Positions 1 to 5,412 of a stretch of DNA of 5,945 nucleotides are shown one piece after another; the first letter of the stretch is position 1, and each line of letters begins with the position of its first letter. The notes beneath the pieces are model-generated. The model saw only the letters and a list, made by a program, of their open reading frames with translations, ran no database searches and was not told where the DNA came from. Location of the stretch: assembly GCA_937894825.1 (NCBI GenBank), contig CALCQT010000180.1, positions 1-5,945 of the forward strand, written 5' to 3'. The DNA is from an uncultured Anaerolineaceae bacterium (lineage in GTDB: Bacteria; Chloroflexota; Anaerolineae; Anaerolineales; Anaerolineaceae). The position numbers and the translations under genes were made by a program.

Positions 1-1517
1 AGAATTTTGGTTTCTCCTGGAAAGATTCTGCCAAAACATTGGGGCTTTTGATTGCTGCCACCCTTGTTTCTTTTGGTCTGCGCCGCTTTTACGTCGGTGA
101 CCAGAATATCATTATGGTCTACATTCTTTCAGTTTTGCTCATTTCACGCGTCACGGAAGGGTTTGCCTATGGGATTCTTGCTTCCGTTATTAGCGTATTA
201 GCGTTCAATTTTTTCTTCACTGAACCTTATTTTACTTTTACTGCCATACAACCCGGTCAGCCGCTCACATTCCTGATCATGCTGATCGTGGCTTTGGTCA
301 CAAGCACTTTGACGGTGCGTATCAAAACGGAAGCGAGACTCGCAAAACAGAGAGGGCATCGTGCCGAGGTTTTGTATGAAATCAATAAAAAACTGCTTGC
401 TACCCGAGGACTGGATAATATTGTCGCCCTTATGAATGAATATCTTGTCAACCTGTTTGAGCGTAGTGTGGCATTTTTCACTGTTGATCCGGTTCAGGAA
501 GCGGATGCGACAGTACTGCAAGCAAGGGACGATGTTGACGGTGCTATCCTCAATTCGGCAGATGAAAAAGCGGTTGCGCATTGGGTTTTCCTGAATCAAA
601 AACGTGCCGGAGCTGGAACAGACACGCTGATGGGCGCTGCCGCCCTTTATATGCCGGTGATTTCCCAGGGAAGAGTACTGGCTGTTTGGGGAATCTCCTG
701 TGAAAAAGGACCGATTGACCACCATAGTCTCCTGTTTCTGCATGTGATTGCCTCCCAGGTGGCGATGGCACTGGAACGACAGCGTTTGTCGGATGAGCAG
801 CGCAATATGACCGTGGCATCCGAAAAGGAAAAGATGCGGAGCACACTTCTGCAGGCCATATCCCATGATTTGCGTACCCCATTATCTGAGATTTTTGAAG
901 CCAGCACCACAATCCGTGAAAAAGGAAAGGGTATTGACGCAGATACCAGAGATAAGCTTGTTGCTGACATTCAGGATGAGTCTCACTGGCTGATAAGGAT
1001 GGTGGATAACCTGCTTTCTGTGACACGAATCAATGAGAAAACGGCAAATTTTACGAAAAGCCCGGAGGCTGCAGAGAGTGTTGTGCGGGAAGCTGTCAGC
1101 CGCATTCAACAGCGGTTCCCGGAGCGGAAGGTCATCGCCCGTGTCCCGGCAGGGGATCTGGAAGTCCCCATGGATGATACGCTGATTGTGCAGGTACTGA
1201 TCAATCTTATCGAAAATGCCATTAAATATTCCCCGGAGAAGACCCCCATTGAAGTTCATTTGGAGCGGAAAGGGGATTTGGCCCAGTTCGAAGTGTTAGA
1301 TCGCGGGAAAGGAATTTCTGATGCGGATTTTCCTTTCTTACACACAGAGATTAAGCCGAATGAAGATAAACCGGCGGATTTCTCCAGCGAAATGGGGCTT
1401 GGCTTATCAATTTGCCAGACGATCATTAACGCGCATAACGGAAATCTGGAAGCTCAAAACCGAAAAGGAGGCGGAACGGTGTTTCGCTTTACACTGCCGT
1501 TGAAAGAAATTGAATAA
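1..1517 (+). CDS. kdpD: KdpD-type sensor histidine kinase, C-terminal part (5' end outside window)
   Basis: This is the membrane-bound sensor kinase of the Kdp system, which phosphorylates the response regulator KdpE during K+ limitation or osmotic stress. The frame is already open at position 3 and reads a KdpD-like stretch (FSWKDSAKT) before the first possible start (TTG at 39), so the N-terminal KdpD/Usp domains lie off the left edge. Numbering from that TTG, four hydrophobic segments (about 1-15, 24-38, 44-60, 75-92) with the NFFFTEP signature form the DUF4118 membrane domain. A basic stretch (about 94-109) follows, then a GAF-like region (about 120-250). The HisKA box SHDLRTPL has the phospho-acceptor His276. 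HATPase_c shows the N box (NLIENAIKYSP, N393), G1 (DRGKGI, from 421) and G2 (GLGLSIC, from 453). Family members are about 890 residues, so roughly the C-terminal 55% is visible. The region between G1 and G2 (PFLHTEIK in place of a usual FxxFYR-type F box) is atypical. kdpE is not downstream and presumably lies upstream. Family identification is secure. Confidence 0.93.
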   Translation, partial: NFGFSWKDSAKTLGLLIAATLVSFGLRRFYVGDQNIIMVYILSVLLISRVTEGFAYGILASVISVLAFNFFFTEPYFTFTAIQPGQPLTFLIMLIVALVTSTLTVRIKTEARLAKQRGHRAEVLYEINKKLLATRGLDNIVALMNEYLVNLFERSVAFFTVDPVQEADATVLQARDDVDGAILNSADEKAVAHWVFLNQKRAGAGTDTLMGAAALYMPVISQGRVLAVWGISCEKGPIDHHSLLFLHVIASQVAMALERQRLSDEQRNMTVASEKEKMRSTLLQAISHDLRTPLSEIFEASTTIREKGKGIDADTRDKLVADIQDESHWLIRMVDNLLSVTRINEKTANFTKSPEAAESVVREAVSRIQQRFPERKVIARVPAGDLEVPMDDTLIVQVLINLIENAIKYSPEKTPIEVHLERKGDLAQFEVLDRGKGISDADFPFLHTEIKPNEDKPADFSSEMGLGLSICQTIINAHNGNLEAQNRKGGGTVFRFTLPLKEIE

Positions 1518-1524
1518 AATCAGG

Positions 1525-1589
1525 AATCCGGGGTGTTGAAGAGTGTACCGTGAATTGCGCTCCGGTTGCTTTTTATCCCCGGATTTTTT
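1525..1589 (+). terminator. Probable intrinsic terminator of kdpD
   Basis: A perfect 9-bp inverted repeat, AATCCGGGG (1525-1533) and CCCCGGATT (1577-1585), begins 8 bases after the kdpD stop and runs into a T tract (1584-1589). The 43-base loop is long for a terminator, but it can fold further through ACCG (1547-1550) and CGGT (1563-1566). The position, the GC-rich stem base and the T run all fit a Rho-independent terminator. It would separate kdpD transcription from the ATPase operon. Confidence 0.6.
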
Positions 1590-1633
1590 GAAAACAGCTT
1601 GTTATATCCCGGTTCTTTTCCATTCGGTTTTGT

Positions 1634-1662
1634 TTGGATTTTCTTTATAACTTCTTTATATT
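1634..1662 (+). promoter_or_regulatory. Alternative sigma-A-like promoter overlapping the TTTATA repeat
   Basis: TTGGAT (1634-1639) and TATATT (1657-1662) are separated by exactly 17 bases and match the sigma-A hexamers at three and five positions. This reading competes with the operator interpretation of the same bases, and it would place the start near 1669. In such T-rich DNA, matches of this quality arise easily. Only transcript mapping can decide between them. Confidence 0.25.
1644..1660 (+). promoter_or_regulatory. Candidate KdpE operator (TTTATA-N5-TTTATA direct repeat)
   Basis: The hexamer TTTATA occurs at 1644-1649 and 1655-1660, inside identical 9-mers TTCTTTATA at 1641-1649 and 1652-1660. 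The offset is 11 bp, one helical turn, as expected for a dimer of an OmpR/KdpE-family regulator. From memory, the E. coli kdp operator has a very similar TTTATA-N5-TTTACA arrangement, protected at about -71 to -55. If transcription starts near 1715, as the -10 box at 1703-1708 predicts, this repeat falls at -71 to -55. KdpD encoded next door supports the assignment. The site lies in AT-rich DNA, so chance similarity is possible, and an alternative promoter reading overlaps it. Confidence 0.45.
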
Positions 1663-1679
1663 TTCAAAAAAAATCTTAA

Positions 1680-1708
1680 TTCCTTATTAATTTCCTTTTC
1701 CATATACT
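1680..1708 (+). promoter_or_regulatory. Candidate activator-dependent promoter for the ATPase operon
   Basis: TATACT (1703-1708) matches the sigma-A -10 consensus at five of six positions. A 17-base spacer separates it from TTCCTT (1680-1685), a poor -35. A good -10 with a weak -35 is what one expects of a promoter that needs an upstream activator, and the TTTATA repeat sits about 20 bases upstream of the -35. The predicted start is near 1714-1716, giving a leader of about 110 bases to the first small ORF. Confidence 0.4.
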
Positions 1709-1735
1709 GATTAGGTGTCGAAAACACTGTATCAG
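1707..1735 (+). repeat. Imperfect inverted repeat at the predicted transcript start
   Basis: CTGAT (1707-1711) pairs with ATCAG (1731-1735), and GTGT (1715-1718) pairs with ACAC (1724-1727) around a CGAAA loop, with a 3x3 internal loop between the two stems. In DNA it could be a palindromic protein site overlapping the -10 and start region. In RNA only the inner GTGT/ACAC stem would certainly be included. No T run follows, so it is not a terminator. Confidence 0.35.
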
Positions 1736-1745
1736 CCTAGAAAAA

Positions 1746-1795
1746 AGCCTCATTGGTTTATATGAGTTTCTGGTGCTTGATTCATAATGCTGGCT
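1746..1795 (+). other. Possible structured 5' leader with mutually exclusive stems
   Basis: AGCC (1746-1749) can pair with GGCT (1792-1795), continuing as CATT (1751-1754) with AATG (1786-1789). Alternatively CTCAT (1749-1753) pairs with ATGAG (1762-1766) across an 8-base loop. The two folds share bases and cannot coexist fully, an arrangement compatible with RNA switching upstream of the strong ribosome binding site at 1809. The stems are short, so this is weak evidence. Confidence 0.2.
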
Positions 1796-1808
1796 CAAAT
1801 AGATAAAC

Positions 1809-1816
1809 AAAGGAGG
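1809..1816 (+). promoter_or_regulatory. Very strong ribosome binding site (AAAGGAGG) of the leader ORF
   Basis: AAAGGAGG is a near-complete complement of the 16S rRNA 3' end, and it is the strongest such site in the window. It lies 10 bases before a GTG (1827) and 8 before a CTG (1825), but more than 140 bases from the ATPase ATG. It therefore serves a small ORF ahead of the ATPase, not the ATPase itself. Confidence 0.75.
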
Positions 1817-1826
1817 CCGATTCGCT

Positions 1827-1961
1827 GTGGATCTTACTGAAATATCCGCCAAGAATGCTTCTGATCATTCTGATTATTTGGGCCTTTATAACCTGGTCGA
1901 AATCCTGTTTCTGATACCAGAGATATTGATGACCGAAGAGGGCAAAATAATTGTTTTATGA
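1827..1961 (+). CDS. Small 44-residue leader ORF, translationally coupled to the ATPase
   Basis: I do not recognise this protein. It starts at GTG 1827 behind the AAAGGAGG site and ends at TGA 1959-1961, overlapping the ATPase start as ATGA. Its first third is polar (DLTEISAKNASDHSD). The middle is hydrophobic with two glutamates (YLGLYNLVEILFLIPEILM), and a short charged tail follows (TEEGKIIVL). This could be a membrane-associated peptide or mainly a translational delivery device. The ATPase has no well-placed ribosome binding site: the nearest purine run, GAAGAGGG at 1935-1942, is about 15 bases from its ATG. Ribosomes finishing this ORF would therefore be the natural source of ATPase initiation. 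The same ATGA junction recurs at the next gene boundary. It could be a counterpart of small pump subunits such as KdpF, but no KdpF-like sequence is evident. A second ORF in another frame (1825-1914) competes for the same ribosome binding site. Confidence 0.5.
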   Translation: MDLTEISAKNASDHSDYLGLYNLVEILFLIPEILMTEEGKIIVL

Positions 1962-4753
1962 TTGAATCAAAGAATATCCATCAACTTTCGGTTGCTGAAG
2001 TTTATGCAGCGTTAGAAAGCGGGCCGGCCGGCTTAACCGGAGCGGAGGCTGAAATCCGGTTGAAGAAGAATGGTCCCAACATTCTTCAAAAGAAAAAGAA
2101 GAAACCGCTATTTCTGAAATTCCTGGGGAATTTTACCCATTTAATGGCGATACTTTTATGGTTTGGTGGAATTATCGGTTTTATCGCCGAAATGCCGCAA
2201 CTGGGTATTGCCATTTGGATGGTTAATATTATTAATGGCGTTTTTAGTTTCTGGCAGGAATTCCGGGCGGAAAAGGCAACCGAAGCTTTACAGAAACTGC
2301 TGCCCGTTTATGCTAAAACAGTACGTGATGGGCGTGAATTGAGCTTGCCGGTCGAAGAATTGGTCCCCGGTGATCTTGTTTCGTTGGCGGAAGGCGACCT
2401 TATTTCGGCCGACGGGCGTCTGGTCGAAGAAAACGACTTGCGTGTCGTCCAGGCCACACTGACCGGTGAGTCACAGCCGGTTTATAAGATGAAAGACGTT
2501 TTTTTCCAGGATGGGCTGGCTCGCTTTGAATTCCCGAATATTGTATTTGCCGGGACGACCGTTGCGGCCGGCACCGGAAAGTTCATCGTTTCTGCGACCG
2601 GGATGAATACAGAATTCGGAAAGATTGCCGGTTTGACGCAAGCTGTGAAGGAAGATCAGAGCCCGTTGCAGAAGGAATTAGGCCGGATGACACGGACGGT
2701 CTCCATTCTGGCGATTACGATCGGCGTGATCTTTTTTCTGGCCTCACTGTTCATTGTAGGGAGTGAACTTTCCGTCAGTTTTATTTTTGCGATGGGGATG
2801 ATCGTTGCTTTTATTCCGGAAGGATTGCTGCCGACGGTTACACTTTCGCTGGCGATGGGCGTTCAGCGGATGGCAAAAAAGAATGCGCTGATGAAAAAAC
2901 TGTCTTCAGTGGAGACGCTGGGATGTACCAGTGTGATCTGTACCGATAAGACTGGAACGCTGACCCAAAATGAAATGACCGTCACGGATGTCTGGCTGCC
3001 GGGCCATGAATTCTCAGTTTCCGGTGCTGGGTACCGGCCGGAAGGGAAGATACAGGAAAGGAAAAACGGCCAGACAGAAACCGGAGCGGATTTGGACAAA
3101 CTTTTGAGCGCTGCTGCCTTGTGCTGCAATGCACGCCTGTTTCATCCGGATGACCGTTCACAGAATTGGACAATTCTGGGGGACCCGACCGAGGCGGCTT
3201 TGATCGTCTTGGCGAGAAAGGCGGGTCTGGAAGCGGAAACTTTGCAGCAAAAATATCAACGGATCCGCGAATTGCCGTTTGATTCAACCCGGAAGCGAAT
3301 GAGCACGATCAATCGATTGGAAAGCGGAGGATTTCGGGTATTTGTAAAAGGGGCGCCGAAAGAAATTTTGGCTCTATGTCTAGCTTCCCGGGTCAATGGA
3401 AGCGACCAGCCGCTCTCGCCTTCCGATCGTGAAAAAATTATGCAGGCAAACGACCGGTATGCGAAAAACGGGCTGCGCGTTCTTGCTGTTGCCACCCGGA
3501 TGTTGTCAACAGATGAACAACGGACAGGTGTTTATTCAACCGAAAATATTGAACGGGAGCTGACTTTTCTGGGGCTGGTAGCGATGACGGATCCGCCGCG
3601 GGAGGAAGTCGCGGCGGCAATTGAAAAATGTCACCATGCCGGGATCCGGGTTATTATGATTACCGGCGATTATGGTCTGACCGCCGAGAGCATTGCCCGG
3701 AAGATCGGTATTGTCAGGCAGCTTAAGCCGCGGATTGTGACGGGGCCTGATCTGGAAATATTGTCGGACGTGGAACTGAAGGAAGTGCTGAAGGATGAAG
3801 TGATCTTTGCCCGGATGGCTCCGGATCAGAAGCTGCGCGTTGTTTCCGCATTGCAGGAAATGGGGCATATTGTCGCTGTGACCGGCGATGGCGTTAATGA
3901 TGCGCCGGCGCTGAAAAAGGCGGATATCGGTGTTGCCATGGGCCTGTCAGGAACCGACGTTGCGAAAGAGGCTGCGGACATGGTTCTGACGGATGATAAT
4001 TTCGCCTCCATCGTCAGCGCAATCGAAGAAGGCCGAACGGTATATAATAATATTCGTAAATTCGCGGTCTATATTCTTAATAGTAACGTTCCCGAAGCGG
4101 TGCCGGTCGTGTTTTACCTTTTTTCGCGCGGGAGCATACCGCTGCCGCTGACGATCATGCAGATTCTGGCGATCGATCTCGGGACAGATATGGTTCCCGC
4201 CATTGGGTTAGGCGCGGAGCTGCCACAGGATGGCATCATGGATTTGCCGCCGCGTTCCCAAAAAGAACCTTTGGTGAACCGATCCGTCCTCACAAAGGCT
4301 TTTTTATGGTATGGGGCGCTTGAAGCGGGACTATCCATGCTGGCTTTTTTCTTGTTCAACCGATTGCAGGGATGGCCAGAGCTACCGATGCCTTCCGAAG
4401 GTGTGTTCTACCGGATGGCGACAACCGTTACGTTTGCGGCGATCGTCTTCGCGCAAATTGGGATGGTTTTCGTATGCCGGTCAGATCCGAACTCGATTTT
4501 CAAAGTTGGTTTTTTTACGAATCGACTGGTAATCATAGGTGTTGTGACAGAGATATGCCTTTTGTTGGTTCTATCTAATGTCCCGTTTTTTAATCAAATT
4601 TTTAATACGGCGCCGTTAGGGTTTCGGGAGTGGGGTTTGGTCATGCTGCCTGCCCCCATTGTCTTGATACTGGACGAACTCCGCAAGAAAGTTATCCGGA
4701 GCAGAAGGCACGAATCCAATGCAATAAAAGGCTCGCTGGAGGGAAGATTATGA
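1958..4753 (+). CDS. Cation-transporting P-type ATPase, type IIC (Na+,K+-ATPase-like)
   Basis: This 931-residue membrane pump uses ATP to move cations through a phospho-aspartate intermediate. All P-type motifs are present: TGES (169-172), phosphorylated D330 in DKTGT, KGAPK (464-468, usually KGAPE), DPPR (545-548), TGD (569-571) and TGDGVNDAP (642-650). The N-terminal cation-ATPase domain spans about 5-75, M1-M2 about 59-99, M3 247-267, M4 274-298, and M5-M10 about 702-915. The ion-site residues match animal Na,K-ATPase: IPEGLL in M4 (E288), Y705 and SNVPE in M5 (S709, N710, E713), and IDLGTDMVPA in M6 (D740, D744). SERCA-type Ca2+ pumps have PEGLP and N/D in M6, so type IIC fits better. ATG 1958 is the first start in frame after an upstream stop at 1889, and it overlaps the leader ORF. 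The following RCK genes suggest K+ and possibly Na+ as substrates. The exact ions and stoichiometry are inference. No beta subunit is visible. Confidence 0.93.
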   Translation: MIESKNIHQLSVAEVYAALESGPAGLTGAEAEIRLKKNGPNILQKKKKKPLFLKFLGNFTHLMAILLWFGGIIGFIAEMPQLGIAIWMVNIINGVFSFWQEFRAEKATEALQKLLPVYAKTVRDGRELSLPVEELVPGDLVSLAEGDLISADGRLVEENDLRVVQATLTGESQPVYKMKDVFFQDGLARFEFPNIVFAGTTVAAGTGKFIVSATGMNTEFGKIAGLTQAVKEDQSPLQKELGRMTRTVSILAITIGVIFFLASLFIVGSELSVSFIFAMGMIVAFIPEGLLPTVTLSLAMGVQRMAKKNALMKKLSSVETLGCTSVICTDKTGTLTQNEMTVTDVWLPGHEFSVSGAGYRPEGKIQERKNGQTETGADLDKLLSAAALCCNARLFHPDDRSQNWTILGDPTEAALIVLARKAGLEAETLQQKYQRIRELPFDSTRKRMSTINRLESGGFRVFVKGAPKEILALCLASRVNGSDQPLSPSDREKIMQANDRYAKNGLRVLAVATRMLSTDEQRTGVYSTENIERELTFLGLVAMTDPPREEVAAAIEKCHHAGIRVIMITGDYGLTAESIARKIGIVRQLKPRIVTGPDLEILSDVELKEVLKDEVIFARMAPDQKLRVVSALQEMGHIVAVTGDGVNDAPALKKADIGVAMGLSGTDVAKEAADMVLTDDNFASIVSAIEEGRTVYNNIRKFAVYILNSNVPEAVPVVFYLFSRGSIPLPLTIMQILAIDLGTDMVPAIGLGAELPQDGIMDLPPRSQKEPLVNRSVLTKAFLWYGALEAGLSMLAFFLFNRLQGWPELPMPSEGVFYRMATTVTFAAIVFAQIGMVFVCRSDPNSIFKVGFFTNRLVIIGVVTEICLLLVLSNVPFFNQIFNTAPLGFREWGLVMLPAPIVLILDELRKKVIRSRRHESNAIKGSLEGRL
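4738..4743 (+). promoter_or_regulatory. Ribosome binding site fixing the start of the first RCK gene
   Basis: GGAGGG lies within the last codons of the ATPase gene, six bases before ATG 4750. It selects that ATG over in-frame starts further upstream (for example 4630), which would add 40 residues unrelated to the RCK family. Confidence 0.8.
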
Positions 4754-5400
4754 AGGTGATCATCATAGGATGCGGCCGGATTGGTTCCGGTCTTGCAAAG
4801 CATTTAGTCGGGTTGGGTCACAGCGTCACGGTGATTGATTCGAACCGCATGGCATTTGAAAAACTGGGATCAGCATTTAACGGCAGGACGCTGGAAGGCG
4901 TCGGTTTTGATTGGGATGTTTTGACTCGGGCTGATATTGCTCACGCGGAGGCTGTGGTTGCCGTCACTTCCAGTGACAACGTCAATGCCGTTGTGGCTCG
5001 TTTGGCCAGACAGGTTTTTCAGGTGCCGAAAGTCATCGCAAGGATGTATGATACGCGGAAAGCCGAAATTTATGAGCAGTTTGGGATTCAAACCCTGTCC
5101 ACAACCAAATGGGGGATTAAACGGTCCGCCGAGCTGCTGAGTTATACGCCTTTCAAAACGACCGTCAGTCTGGGAAGCGGTGAAGTGGATATCGTGGAAA
5201 TTGAAATTTCCGCCAGGCTGGCAGGATCAACTGTCGCGCAATTAACGGTTCCCGGGGAAATTCAAATTGTCGCGGTTAACCGGAAGGAAAAAACCTTTCT
5301 TCCAACGTTAGGGACTGAACTTATGGAACAGGACCATGTTTACGTTGCCAAGGCGGCAGGCGCTGGGGCTCGTCTGAAAAAAGTTTTTAATTTGGCATAA
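4750..5400 (+). CDS. TrkA/KtrA-family RCK protein (potassium transport regulator)
   Basis: This 216-residue cytoplasmic protein has the size and layout of single-RCK Trk/Ktr regulatory subunits, which bind NAD(H) or adenine nucleotides and gate K+ transport. The N-terminal Rossmann fold begins at once with MKVIIIGCGRIG (G7, G9, G12), and an acidic residue closes strand 2 (D30 in VTVID), as expected for adenosine ribose binding. The TSSDNVNAVVA stretch and VIARMYD are typical of TrkA_N. Residues about 134-213 form a TrkA_C (RCK_C) domain, with VPGEIQIVAVNRK and a later DHVYVA strand. The start overlaps the ATPase stop as ATGA and has a GGAGGG site, so co-translation with the pump is likely. 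The usual partner is a TrkH/KtrB channel, but none is visible here. The protein may therefore act on the ATPase or on a channel encoded further right. Family secure; which Trk/Ktr orthologue is not clear, so no symbol is given. Confidence 0.92.
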   Translation: MKVIIIGCGRIGSGLAKHLVGLGHSVTVIDSNRMAFEKLGSAFNGRTLEGVGFDWDVLTRADIAHAEAVVAVTSSDNVNAVVARLARQVFQVPKVIARMYDTRKAEIYEQFGIQTLSTTKWGIKRSAELLSYTPFKTTVSLGSGEVDIVEIEISARLAGSTVAQLTVPGEIQIVAVNRKEKTFLPTLGTELMEQDHVYVAKAAGAGARLKKVFNLA

Positions 5401-5401
5401 G

Positions 5402-5407
5402 AAGGGG
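5402..5407 (+). promoter_or_regulatory. Ribosome binding site of the second RCK gene
   Basis: AAGGGG in the 12-base gap after the first RCK gene lies five bases before ATG 5413. It supports that ATG as the original start of the interrupted second RCK gene, and shows the gene belongs to the same operon. Confidence 0.65.
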
Positions 5408-5412
5408 AAAAA

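Larger units (their letters stand above)
1590..1826 (+). other. AT-rich intergenic regulatory region upstream of the ATPase operon
   Basis: No convincing gene is visible on either strand here. The first part (about 1610-1700) is strongly T-rich with an A8 tract (1666-1673). The second part (about 1700-1826) is less skewed and contains short inverted repeats. Together they look like an upstream activation region followed by a promoter and an untranslated leader of roughly 110 bases. Individual candidate sites are listed separately. I recognised no known riboswitch class. Confidence 0.6.

Noticed and set aside
198..866. A 222-codon open frame on the - strand opposite kdpD
   Set aside because: It lies wholly within the well-supported kdpD frame on the opposite strand. 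Its translation is rich in Cys, His, Ser and Arg with no recognisable domain, which is typical of a shadow frame. The same applies to the other - strand frames opposite the ATPase and RCK genes.
1771..1790. A sigma-54 (-24/-12) promoter
   Set aside because: The TGG at 1771 and the GC at 1789 are not at the required spacing, and no GC dinucleotide occurs at the proper -12 position.
1590..1826. A cyclic di-AMP (ydaO-type) riboswitch in the leader
   Set aside because: This was considered because the class often controls K+ transport, but I could not find its characteristic conserved purine-rich segments or pseudo-two-fold layout, and the leader is short for it.
1827..1961. Annotation of the leader ORF as KdpF
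   Set aside because: KdpF peptides are almost entirely hydrophobic and usually end in a PE(K/R)F-like tail. Neither leader frame shows this, so only an analogy in size and position is suggested.
4630..4749. A 40-codon upstream extension of the first RCK gene
   Set aside because: It overlaps the ATPase C-terminus in another frame, has no RCK-like sequence, and ATG 4750 has its own GGAGGG site followed at once by the Rossmann strand and glycine loop.
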